From the NCBI GenBank assembly GCA_910577185.1, contig CAJTLR010000040.1, positions 1 to 34,759 on the forward strand: 34,759 nucleotides of DNA, read 5' to 3'. The translations under genes and the position numbers were made by a program. The notes beneath the pieces are model-generated. The model saw only the letters and a program-made list of their open reading frames with translations, did not search any database and was not told where the DNA came from. Positions 22,370-29,616 of the stretch are shown in pieces. Within the stretch, counting starts at the first letter, position 1. Each line of letters starts with the position of its first letter. The stretch is from an uncultured Acetatifactor sp. (GTDB lineage Bacteria > Bacillota > Clostridia > Lachnospirales > Lachnospiraceae).

Positions 22370-23666
22370 ATCGGTTTCTCCCGTTCTGAGACTCGCCGCC
22401 CTCCTGACGCTGCCCGCCCTGACGGCCCTTATCCTGGCGTTTCCTGTTATCGCGGTGCACCTTTCCGTTCTGATGCCTGCCGGCTCCCGGTCCCTCTTCA
22501 CCGCTCTGCTCCTGTCTTTCCTGCGCTGCCTCCATGTGGGCCTGCTGTTTTAAAACGCCATGGTTCTTCTGTCTGCGCCCTTCCTCCTGGCGCGGGCCCT
22601 GCTGCTTCTGTTCCTCCCCGGAATGCTGCTTTTGCCCCATCCTGCGGTTCTCTTCCTCACGCCCGCCCTGACGCTGGCCGCCACCCTGGCGGTGTCTGTT
22701 CCTGCCGCCCTGGCGCTGGTCTGTCTCCGCTTTTACGTTTTCTTCTGCCTGCGCCTTTCCGGCGATACTCTGCTTCTGTTGTTCCTCCTCCTCCAGGCGC
22801 TCCAGCTCCTGCATCTCTTCCCTGGATAATTCCACTTTTTCCTTTTTCCCGTGTTTCCGCCTGAAATGCAGTTTTTCCACAGGGTATTCCTTTATTTCCT
22901 TTTCATCCCCCACATCCACCACAACCTTCACCAGCTGGCGGAGTACGTTCACACTGTGCACTTCCCCCTTCAGGCCTTCCTCCAGGGTCACATAATCCCC
23001 GATATTGGGGAGCCGCTTATTTAACTCCTCATATGTTTCTTCTTCGTTCTTCAGACAGCACATGAGCCTGCCGCACACGCCGGATATCTTTGCCGGATTC
23101 AATGACAGGTTCTGTTCTTTTGCCATTTTAATGGATACAGGCACAAAATCCGACAGATAACTGTGACAGCACAGGGAACGCCCGCAAATACCGATTCCGC
23201 CCACGATCTTTGTCTCATCCCTGACACCGATCTGGCGCAGTTCGATTCTTGTCTTAAAAACACCGGCCAGGTCTTTCACCAGTTCCCGGAAATCAATCCT
23301 TCCGTCTGCCGTAAAATAAAACAGCACTTTATTATTGTCAAATGTATATTCCGCATCAATCAGCTTCATTTCCAGCCCATGGCTGCGAATTTTTTCCAGG
23401 CAGATCCGGAAAGCCTCTTTTTCTTTCTCTCTGTTGGATGCCTCCTGCTCTATGTCACGCTGGTTCGCAATACGGATCACCGGCTTCAGCGGCTGCACCA
23501 CCTTATCCTCTGCCACATCCGTAATTCCGTTTACCACTGTTCCAAATTCAATACCCCTGGCAGTTTCCACAATCACATGGTCTCCTTTATGAACTGGAAA
23601 TTCCAAAGGATCAAAAAAATAAATTTTTCCTGCCGTGCGGAACCTTACTCCGATTACCTTAACCAT
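22296..23666 (-). CDS. ricT: PSP1-domain protein RicT (YaaT) with long disordered tail
   Basis: A 456-aa protein. Residues 1-290 match RicT/YaaT. Conserved Cys at 161, 166, 167 (GICGRSLCC) and 198, 203, 204 (GVCGRLMCC) correspond to those that bind Fe-S clusters in the RicAFT complex, which in Bacillus assists RNase Y and affects sporulation and competence. From about 280 comes a charged helix, then ~150 residues rich in Gln, Gly, Arg and Asn with RG and RQGG repeats. This tail is absent from B. subtilis RicT (about 275 aa) and may bind RNA. GAGGTGG precedes the ATG. The leader carries two hairpins. The neighbours holB and trmN6 keep the Firmicutes order. Confidence 0.92.
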   Translation of the reverse strand: MVKVIGVRFRTAGKIYFFDPLEFPVHKGDHVIVETARGIEFGTVVNGITDVAEDKVVQPLKPVIRIANQRDIEQEASNREKEKEAFRICLEKIRSHGLEMKLIDAEYTFDNNKVLFYFTADGRIDFRELVKDLAGVFKTRIELRQIGVRDETKIVGGIGICGRSLCCHSYLSDFVPVSIKMAKEQNLSLNPAKISGVCGRLMCCLKNEEETYEELNKRLPNIGDYVTLEEGLKGEVHSVNVLRQLVKVVVDVGDEKEIKEYPVEKLHFRRKHGKKEKVELSREEMQELERLEEEEQQKQSIAGKAQAEENVKAETDQRQGGRNRHRQGGGQRQGGREEENRRMGQKQHSGEEQKQQGPRQEEGRRQKNHGVLKQQAHMEAAQERQEQSGEEGPGAGRHQNGKVHRDNRKRQDKGRQGGQRQEGGESQNGRNRYDNRNRHDRKPGQDEQPRPKDGQS

Positions 23667-23680
23667 CTATCCACCTCACT

Positions 23681-23697
23681 GATGCCCTTCCGGCATC
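23681..23697 (-). promoter_or_regulatory. Hairpin just upstream of the ricT ribosome binding site
   Basis: GATGCC pairs with GGCATC around a five-base loop, ending a few bases before GAGGTGG. It could influence access to the translation start of ricT. Confidence 0.4.
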
Positions 23698-23704
23698 TTT
23701 CCAC

Positions 23705-23732
23705 AAAAAGCCGCGGTCCGTCTCCCCGCGGC
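23705..23732 (-). terminator. Strong rho-independent hairpin between holB and ricT
   Basis: A 7-bp GCCGCGG/CCGCGGC stem is followed by TTTTT on the minus strand, about 72 nt after the holB stop. It would end the pyk-holB operon. Because a promoter-like sequence lies just before it (23752-23760), it also falls in the predicted ricT leader and could attenuate ricT. Confidence 0.8.
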
Positions 23733-23751
23733 ATACTGCCTTCAATGGCTT

Positions 23752-23760
23752 ATTGTAACA
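23752..23760 (-). promoter_or_regulatory. Possible extended -10 promoter for ricT
   Basis: The minus strand reads TGTTACAAT (TGn plus TACAAT), about 85 nt before the ricT ATG and upstream of the terminator-like hairpin. The -35 is poor. Confidence 0.4.
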
Positions 23761-23803
23761 CATATCCCCTTAAAAAACCATAGTCTGTTTCTGGAAATCT
23801 GTC

Positions 23804-24799
23804 CTACCTGCTATTCTCCTGAATGGCCATCATCAGAAGCTGCATTACCAGCTCGAAATTCACATTGGAATCCAGCCTCTTTTTGGCGGTGTCCAGGGCA
23901 TTGATAATATTCTCGATGCCCTCATAGCTGCTTCGCTGGGCCGTCTTGCGCAGCGCCTGAATTTCCTCCCTGAAAATCAGATGATTCATGTCATTGGTTG
24001 CCTTGAACAGCAGGGCATCCCGGTACCAAATGGCACAGATGTCCAGATAATCATTGATCTCCATCTTGTACTCAACAATTTTTTTCACGGCCATAACGAT
24101 TTCATTCAGGTCCATGTCCTGTATATATTTTAGCAGAGACAGCGCCTCTGCCTTTATATTCTCAAACTCTTCGCTGGAAGCCAGCGCCTTCGCCCTGCCG
24201 ATATTTCCCCTGGCAAACGCCGCGCATACTTCTGCCTTATAATCCGGTATCTGCAGTGTACGGCAGAGATATTCCTTCACCTGCGCATCCGACACCGGCT
24301 TCATGTTCAGCACCACACTGCGGCTCAGAATCGTCTGCAGAAGCGTGTTGACATTGGAAGTCAGGAGCAGTATCACGGCGTACGACGGCGGCTCCTCCAG
24401 TGTTTTGAGCAGGGCGTTCTGCGCCTGTACCGTCATTTTCTCTGCCTCATTGATGATGTAAACCTTGCGTGCTCCGCTATAAGGCTTCAATACAATATCA
24501 CCGTTCACCTGCGTGCGGATATCATCCACACTTATGGTATTGGGCTTCTCATGGACGACCCTGACAATATCCGGATGATTTCCGGACAAGGCCTGTCTGC
24601 AGGCGTGGCACTCCTGGCAGGGATCCACGCCGCCCTTCTCACACTGCAGTGCCATGGCAAATACCTTTGCGATGAATTCTTTTCCGGAAGACTTTTCCCC
24701 ATTGATGATATACGCATGGGAAACCTTGTCCGTACTCAGCGCATTCCGCAAATGCTCCTTTATCTGTTCCTGTCCGATAATATCCTGAAATCCTGCCAT
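23804..24799 (-). CDS. holB: DNA polymerase III subunit delta'
   Basis: A 331-aa AAA+ clamp-loader subunit of the replicative polymerase. It opens MAGFQDIIGQEQIKEHLRNAL. The P-loop-like INGEKSSGKEFIAK and the Zn-binding Cys cluster (CEKGGVDPCQECHAC) follow, then INEAEKMTVQAQNALLKTLEEPP (sensor region) and TILSRSVVLNM. Full length. A GAGGGGG site precedes the ATG at 24799. It lies between yaaR and ricT as in other Firmicutes. Confidence 0.95.
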   Translation of the reverse strand: MAGFQDIIGQEQIKEHLRNALSTDKVSHAYIINGEKSSGKEFIAKVFAMALQCEKGGVDPCQECHACRQALSGNHPDIVRVVHEKPNTISVDDIRTQVNGDIVLKPYSGARKVYIINEAEKMTVQAQNALLKTLEEPPSYAVILLLTSNVNTLLQTILSRSVVLNMKPVSDAQVKEYLCRTLQIPDYKAEVCAAFARGNIGRAKALASSEEFENIKAEALSLLKYIQDMDLNEIVMAVKKIVEYKMEINDYLDICAIWYRDALLFKATNDMNHLIFREEIQALRKTAQRSSYEGIENIINALDTAKKRLDSNVNFELVMQLLMMAIQENSR

Positions 24800-24832
24800 G
24801 ATAGCCCCCTCTTTTCGTGTTTTCCTGCACCC

Positions 24833-25276
24833 TTATGTAAAAATGTCCAGAAGCAGTCCCCTGATTTCCCCGATTTTGTTCAGAATTTCAAGATTATCTG
24901 CCTCGTCCTTCATCAGCTCCTGGGCCAGCTGGTCCAGATTCTCATCAATCAGCCGGATAATGCCATACACTCTGTGCCGTCCCCGCCTGTCCAGAAAATT
25001 CTCCCTGGAAAAGGCATGGGAATGTGTTACCACCTCATTCATGAAATCCTTCACCAGCCTCCGGTAATGCCACATATCCCGTACATCCCTGCGCTTGTAC
25101 AGCTTATCTCCCTGCATGGTAATCTCTTCCATGAGGGTCTGCAGCCTGGCCTGGAGTTCAGCCCCTTCCACATGGCTGGCAAGCATGAACTTAAAACTGC
25201 CATCCGACTGCTGCGTACTCTGTACCTGCTCCACCGGGGGGCTTTTGGGATTTAACTGACCTACCTTAATCTCCAC
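24833..25276 (-). CDS. yaaR: YaaR family protein (DUF327)
   Basis: A 147-aa helical cytoplasmic protein matching the YaaR/DUF327 family by its central YKRRDVRDMWHYRRLVKDFMNEVV segment and its LIDENLDQLAQELM helix. The molecular function of the family is not established. The start is GTG at 25276 with GAGAGG 7 nt upstream. It lies 15 nt after the guanylate-kinase-like stop, in the conserved yaaO-tmk-yaaR-holB-yaaT type cluster. Confidence 0.88.
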   Translation of the reverse strand: MEIKVGQLNPKSPPVEQVQSTQQSDGSFKFMLASHVEGAELQARLQTLMEEITMQGDKLYKRRDVRDMWHYRRLVKDFMNEVVTHSHAFSRENFLDRRGRHRVYGIIRLIDENLDQLAQELMKDEADNLEILNKIGEIRGLLLDIFT

Positions 25277-25291
25277 AAGAAGACCTCTCTT

Positions 25292-25891
25292 TCATTCCAA
25301 ACTCCGAATCTCTTTTTTCATGTAACACCGGATATCCTCCAGGCACTTGTCCAGATCACGATTCTCAAAACATCTGGAAATGCCTGCCTGGGCCATTTTT
25401 TTTTCCGAAAAATCCTCGCTGTCTGCCAGAAAACGGCGGCACATCTCTTCATATCTTGGCACTGCCTGTTTTTTTTCCCTGTCCAGCGCCCTCTGCAGCC
25501 GGATTCCATCGTCTAATACTATCATAATAGGAAGAAGCCTGCCCGTGCCAAAATAATCCTTCAGCTTTTCATATGCCTCCAGGGTTCCGATCAGAATATA
25601 GTTCTGCCCCTCCTCCCGGAACTGACTGTCGTTTACGGTAAAATAACGCCATAGTCCGTGGCAGGTATGGTATGCCCTGTCCTCTATGATCCTCCCCTGC
25701 CTTTTCAACTCCCAGAAAGCGGATTCCTCCGTAAAATAATACTCCACCCCGTTGCGCTCTCCCTCCCGAATGGGCCTGGTGGTATAAGGAACAATGTGTT
25801 TCAGTCCCAATTCCCGGTCAGCCAGCAGCCGCTTATACACGGTGTCCTTCCCCGAGGCGCTTTTTCCCATAAGGCATATGATCTTCCCCAT
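25292..25891 (-). CDS. Guanylate kinase-like protein
   Basis: A 199-aa P-loop kinase. The Walker A motif is MGKSASGKDT. The guanylate-kinase signature YTTRPIREGERNGVEYYF holds the GMP-binding Arg residues, and YHTCHGLWRYFTV replaces the usual YGT-containing strand. It is probably a GMP kinase or a divergent paralogue. It occupies the position where the related Bacillus cluster has tmk. The ATG at 25891 has AGGTGG 9 nt upstream and lies 4 nt after the pyk stop, so coupled translation is likely. A second, canonical gmk elsewhere in the genome would make this a specialised copy. Confidence 0.82.
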   Translation of the reverse strand: MGKIICLMGKSASGKDTVYKRLLADRELGLKHIVPYTTRPIREGERNGVEYYFTEESAFWELKRQGRIIEDRAYHTCHGLWRYFTVNDSQFREEGQNYILIGTLEAYEKLKDYFGTGRLLPIMIVLDDGIRLQRALDREKKQAVPRYEEMCRRFLADSEDFSEKKMAQAGISRCFENRDLDKCLEDIRCYMKKEIRSLE

Positions 25892-25895
25892 GGTT

Positions 25896-27311
25896 CTATG
25901 CCACCTCAATCACATGAATCATGTTTGTAGTGCCTGCCACACCCAGGGGTACGCCGGCGGTGATCACCACTACATCTCCGGATTTCACATATCCCGCTTT
26001 TTTCGCCTTTTCCACCGCATCCGCAAACAGGACTTCCGCCTTTTCCTCCTTCTGGATCATCAGCGGGCTCACTCCCCACAGAAGATTTAACTGTCTGCAC
26101 ACATTTTCCCTGACCGTACAGCCGATGATGGGGCTTTCCGGCTTAAACCTGGAAATGGCCTCCGCCGTAAAACCGGACAGTGTCACCGTGATAATGGCGG
26201 CCGCATGCAGATCCCTGGCAGCGGTACATGTGGCATATGCGATGGCCGTGGTAATATCTGTCTGCTCCCGGCATTCGCACCGCCTCATCCTGATGCCGTA
26301 ATCAATATCTTTTTCGGCTGCTTCCGCTATTTTCGCCATAGTTTTTACTGCTTCCACCGGATATTTTCCCGCGGCGCTTTCCCCTGAGAGCATGATGGCA
26401 GTGGTTCCATCATAGATGGCATTGGCAATGTCCGTGGTTTCCGCCCTGGTGGGCCTGGGGTTTTTGATCATGGATTCCAGCATCTGGGTTGCCGTGATGA
26501 CATGCTTCCCTTGTTCATTTGCCAGCTTAATCAATTGCTTCTGCAGCACCGGCACCTCTTCCAGCGGAATTTCCACGCCCATGTCCCCTCTTGCCACCAT
26601 AATGCCGTCGGACACTTCCAGAATTTCTTTCAGATTCTCAATTCCCTGCATGTTTTCGATTTTTGCAATCACCTTCATATCACTGTTATGGGCGTTCAAA
26701 ATCTCGCGGATCTCCAGAATATCCTCCTTGCATCTGACAAAAGATGCCGCCAGAATCTCATATCCCATCTCAATGCCGAACAGGATGTCCTCCCTGTCCA
26801 CCTGGCTGATATAAGGCATGGACAGCACTGCCCCAGGCACATTGACACCCTTATGATTGGATACAAAGCCGCCGTTTACCACATGGCAGATAATCTCTTC
26901 CCCCCGGATTTCCTCCACGGTCATCTCAATCAGTCCGTCGTCGATGAGAATGGTGGTTCCTTCCTGAATGTCATTTTTCAGGTTCTTATAAGAAATGGAT
27001 GCGCGCTTCGCCGTTCCCATGATTTCTTCGGTGGTCAGAATAAACTTCTCACCGGAAACCAGCTCGGCCCTGCCTCCCTCGAAATCCCGAAGACGGATCT
27101 CGGGTCCCTTGGTATCTATCATGGTCGCCACCGGAAGTCCCAGCTCCTGGCGGGCCTGGCACACTCTCTCATATTTCACCTTCTGCTCCTGGTGTGTGCC
27201 GTGGGAGAAATTAAATCTCGCCACATTCATGCCCGCCAGCATCAGCTCCCGCATCCGTTCCACACTGTCGCTTGCCGGTCCTATGGTGCAAATGATTTTT
27301 GTCTTTCTCAT
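25896..27311 (-). CDS. pyk: Pyruvate kinase
   Basis: A 471-aa glycolytic enzyme transferring phosphate from phosphoenolpyruvate to ADP. Signatures are TKIICTIGPASDS, NFSHGTH, DTKGPEIRL, AKIENMQGIENL with the catalytic Lys, MVARGDMGVEIP and ATQMLESM. The length is that of the basic form without the C-terminal PEP-utiliser domain found in Bacillus Pyk. AGAGGA lies 7 nt before the ATG. It lies between the decarboxylase and the guanylate-kinase-like gene, probably in one operon. Confidence 0.97.
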   Translation of the reverse strand: MRKTKIICTIGPASDSVERMRELMLAGMNVARFNFSHGTHQEQKVKYERVCQARQELGLPVATMIDTKGPEIRLRDFEGGRAELVSGEKFILTTEEIMGTAKRASISYKNLKNDIQEGTTILIDDGLIEMTVEEIRGEEIICHVVNGGFVSNHKGVNVPGAVLSMPYISQVDREDILFGIEMGYEILAASFVRCKEDILEIREILNAHNSDMKVIAKIENMQGIENLKEILEVSDGIMVARGDMGVEIPLEEVPVLQKQLIKLANEQGKHVITATQMLESMIKNPRPTRAETTDIANAIYDGTTAIMLSGESAAGKYPVEAVKTMAKIAEAAEKDIDYGIRMRRCECREQTDITTAIAYATCTAARDLHAAAIITVTLSGFTAEAISRFKPESPIIGCTVRENVCRQLNLLWGVSPLMIQKEEKAEVLFADAVEKAKKAGYVKSGDVVVITAGVPLGVAGTTNMIHVIEVA

Positions 27312-27363
27312 GTTTTATTCCTCTTTTCTTTTTTCTTCTTAGTCCCTGCCCCGGACTTCTATT

Positions 27364-28902
27364 TTATGATCCCCCGGCCCGCCGCTTTTTTCCCGGCGCC
27401 GGCCCGGCATTTTGCCTGATAACGCTGATCCGTACTCCTCTGTCTTCCTCCCGGCCCCTGATTCCCTCTACCGTAAGTCCCGTCTCCATATCCTCCCGGA
27501 TTCTTTGGCATATATCTTTTGTAATCCGTTCCCCGGGTACCAGCAGCGGCACTCCCGGCGGGTACAGACTGACAAACTCCGCGGAATACCTTCCCACGCT
27601 TTTCTCCAGGTCTGTCTCCTCTGCCTCCCTGTCCCAGGCATCAGAAAGCGGTATGGCATCCCCCGCCTTTCCCCCGGATCCCCCGGTCCCGTCTTCTGGC
27701 CAGTTTCTTTTCCCTGGCCCGGTCCCCATAGGGAGCTCTTTCCTCCTTTTCGCTTCTCCTATATGTGTGTCACAGCCCTGCCCGGTTCTCCTCCGCAAGC
27801 CTGCGTCAATTTCCAGCAGGGCTTTTGTCATTCGTTCATAAGCTTCTTCCCCATCATTGACCGTAAACATGGCAAGGGCAAAGCTTTGGGTTGCCATCTC
27901 CAGCTGCAGGCCATATTTCCCCAGCAGAATATCATAAAGATATTTTCCCGTGATTCCTGCCTGCTTAACCCCCATCACAAGCTTTCCCACATCCTGCCGG
28001 GTCTGTCCTCCCTGTAAAATCTGTAAATGACGGCATTTTGACAGTTCCCCCAGCATCCTTCCGTAGCGCTCCCGGAAATATCGGAATGCTTCCTCCCCCC
28101 GGGCGGCATATTGTAAAGCATTTTCTATACCTGCCATCAATGGATAAGAGGGACTGCTGGTCTGGTAAATCCGCAGAAAACGTTTCAGACGGTTTCTGTC
28201 CACCCGCCCTCCGTTACAGTGAAGAAGCGCTGTCTGCGTCAATGCGGGAAGCGTCTTGTGTACGCTGTGAATAACCAGGTCTGCCCCCGCCTGACAACTG
28301 TTTTGGCAAAAACCATCTGCCAGCCCCAGATGCGCGCCGTGCGCTTCATCCACAATCAGCAAAATCCCCTTTTCATGGACAATCTCCGCAATGGCCCCTA
28401 TGTCTGCAATCCTGCCCTCATAAGTGGGGGACACCAGCAGCACCGCCTCCGTATCCGGCTCCTGCTCCAGCGCCTGCCGAACCTGCTGCGGCGTTACGGC
28501 ATCCAGAATGTCAAAGGCTTCCAGCTGCCCGGGATATAGGTAGCTTACTTTCAAATGCCGCAGATATGCCGCATGATACGCCGACTTATGACAGTTGCGC
28601 GCCATGAGGATATGTCCCCCAGACGGGACGGCGGCGCTGACAGCGCTCAGTATCCCGCAGGTACTTCCATTGACAAGATAAAAGCTCTCTTCCGCCCCGT
28701 AAAGCCGTGCCGCCTCTTCCTGCGCCATGCGCAGAATACCTTCTGCCCGGTGCAGATTGTCAAAGCCATCTATTTCCGTAATATCTATTTTATACAGCTC
28801 CTCCGGAAGCATGCCGCAGCTTCTGCGCTTATGCCCCGGCATATGATAGGGGTAAATTCCTTCCCCCGCATACTGGCTCAGTTTTTCAAATAAATGTTCC
28901 AA
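27364..28902 (-). CDS. Orn/Lys/Arg-type PLP-dependent decarboxylase (YaaO-like)
   Basis: A 512-aa fold-type I PLP enzyme. The PYHMPGHK motif near residue 20, NGSTCGILSAV, VDEAHGAH (185-191) and HSVHKTLPALTQ (PLP-binding Lys at about 216) are characteristic of the SpeA/YaaO group acting on arginine, lysine or ornithine. The substrate is not determined. The start is chosen as TTG at 28902, with GGAAGG 6 nt upstream and 2 nt after the HD-gene stop. A GTG-started frame to 28980 adds residues with no family match. A Gly/Arg-rich segment (about 390-430) interrupts the C-terminal domain. Confidence 0.88.
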   Translation of the reverse strand: MEHLFEKLSQYAGEGIYPYHMPGHKRRSCGMLPEELYKIDITEIDGFDNLHRAEGILRMAQEEAARLYGAEESFYLVNGSTCGILSAVSAAVPSGGHILMARNCHKSAYHAAYLRHLKVSYLYPGQLEAFDILDAVTPQQVRQALEQEPDTEAVLLVSPTYEGRIADIGAIAEIVHEKGILLIVDEAHGAHLGLADGFCQNSCQAGADLVIHSVHKTLPALTQTALLHCNGGRVDRNRLKRFLRIYQTSSPSYPLMAGIENALQYAARGEEAFRYFRERYGRMLGELSKCRHLQILQGGQTRQDVGKLVMGVKQAGITGKYLYDILLGKYGLQLEMATQSFALAMFTVNDGEEAYERMTKALLEIDAGLRRRTGQGCDTHIGEAKRRKELPMGTGPGKRNWPEDGTGGSGGKAGDAIPLSDAWDREAEETDLEKSVGRYSAEFVSLYPPGVPLLVPGERITKDICQRIREDMETGLTVEGIRGREEDRGVRISVIRQNAGPAPGKKRRAGGS

Positions 28903-28904
28903 AT

Positions 28905-29450
28905 TCAGCCTTCCCTTACTTTTTGGAGAACTGCCCCGTGTCCCTTGTACATATGCAGGGTTTCCATAAGGGAACACCACTTGTCCGCGGCTGTCACAAT
29001 CCAGGCCTCACGGCAGCCCGGCGGCACTAAAGTCAGGGGCCACATGTGCTTGCGGATAATGTCCCTTTCCCTCTCGGTCAGGCTGTACTCTTCCAGCGCG
29101 TTTCTCAGGGCCCTGCCGGGATGGTAAAACCCATGCAGCGGGTGGGGATTTTCTTCGTCCGGCACATGCCAGTCATACAGAAAATAATCATGAAGAAGGG
29201 CTCCCCGGATCAATTCTTTCCGGCTGCAGGAAATATGCAGGTATTCGCTGAACAGTATACTGTATCTCGCCACATTCATCACATGGGCGTTCACCGTCAC
29301 ATTTCCGTGCTGAACAAACTCCTTCATACGGTTAAAGTTCTCTGACTGCAGGATGTCGGAAGCCTCTGTCCTGATCTGCCGGTGTATCTTCCGGAAATGC
29401 TCCATTTTTTCCTGCCATTTTCTTGCCTGCTTTTCTGTGCGCAGTTTCAT
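28905..29450 (-). CDS. HD-domain phosphohydrolase, putative
   Basis: A 181-aa soluble protein. The HD signature is LIRGALLHDYFLYDW (His87-Asp88). His56 in NAHVMNVARYS and the later HGFYHPGRAL and ADKWCSLME complete a plausible metal site. The substrate is unknown; similar HD proteins cleave nucleotides or cyclic nucleotides. The ATG at 29450 is preferred because GGTGAG lies 4-5 nt upstream; ATG at 29462 and 29531 have no site. Its stop lies 2 nt before the decarboxylase start. Confidence 0.85.
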   Translation of the reverse strand: MKLRTEKQARKWQEKMEHFRKIHRQIRTEASDILQSENFNRMKEFVQHGNVTVNAHVMNVARYSILFSEYLHISCSRKELIRGALLHDYFLYDWHVPDEENPHPLHGFYHPGRALRNALEEYSLTERERDIIRKHMWPLTLVPPGCREAWIVTAADKWCSLMETLHMYKGHGAVLQKVREG

Positions 29451-29455
29451 AATTC

Positions 29456-29575
29456 TCACCATTTCTGCGCTGCTTTTGCGCATAACGAGTTTGTGGCAAG
29501 CCATGTATGGCTTTGCAGCGCGAAACCACAAATCTCGCGATTGAAAATTTTAATTTTCAATCTTCTCTCTGCCAT
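29456..29575 (-). CDS. Small ORF (39 aa) over a palindrome-rich leader, possibly a leader peptide
   Basis: The ORF MAERRLKIKIFNREI... ends in QKW just before the HD gene's ribosome binding site. It has a strong GGGAGG site 4 nt before the ATG at 29575, so it is likely translated, but the same DNA is almost wholly inverted repeats. A perfect 11-bp-arm palindrome spans 29539-29562, an outer stem pairs 29486-29496 with 29526-29537, and an inner GCCAT/ATGGC hairpin lies at about 29500-29511. No family is recognised. It could be a leader peptide with regulatory structure or a dispersed palindromic element that carries a chance ORF. Confidence 0.45.
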   Translation of the reverse strand: MAERRLKIKIFNREICGFALQSHTWLATNSLCAKAAQKW

Positions 29576-29616
29576 TTTACCTCCCTCTGGCATTCCGTTT
29601 TCAGTTTCAGGGGCAT

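Noticed and set aside
29332..29529. Alternative minus-strand ORF and upstream extension of the HD protein to 29531
   Set aside because: It is built from the palindromic leader. The ATG at 29450 with GGTGAG is the better start, and the upstream residues have no family match.
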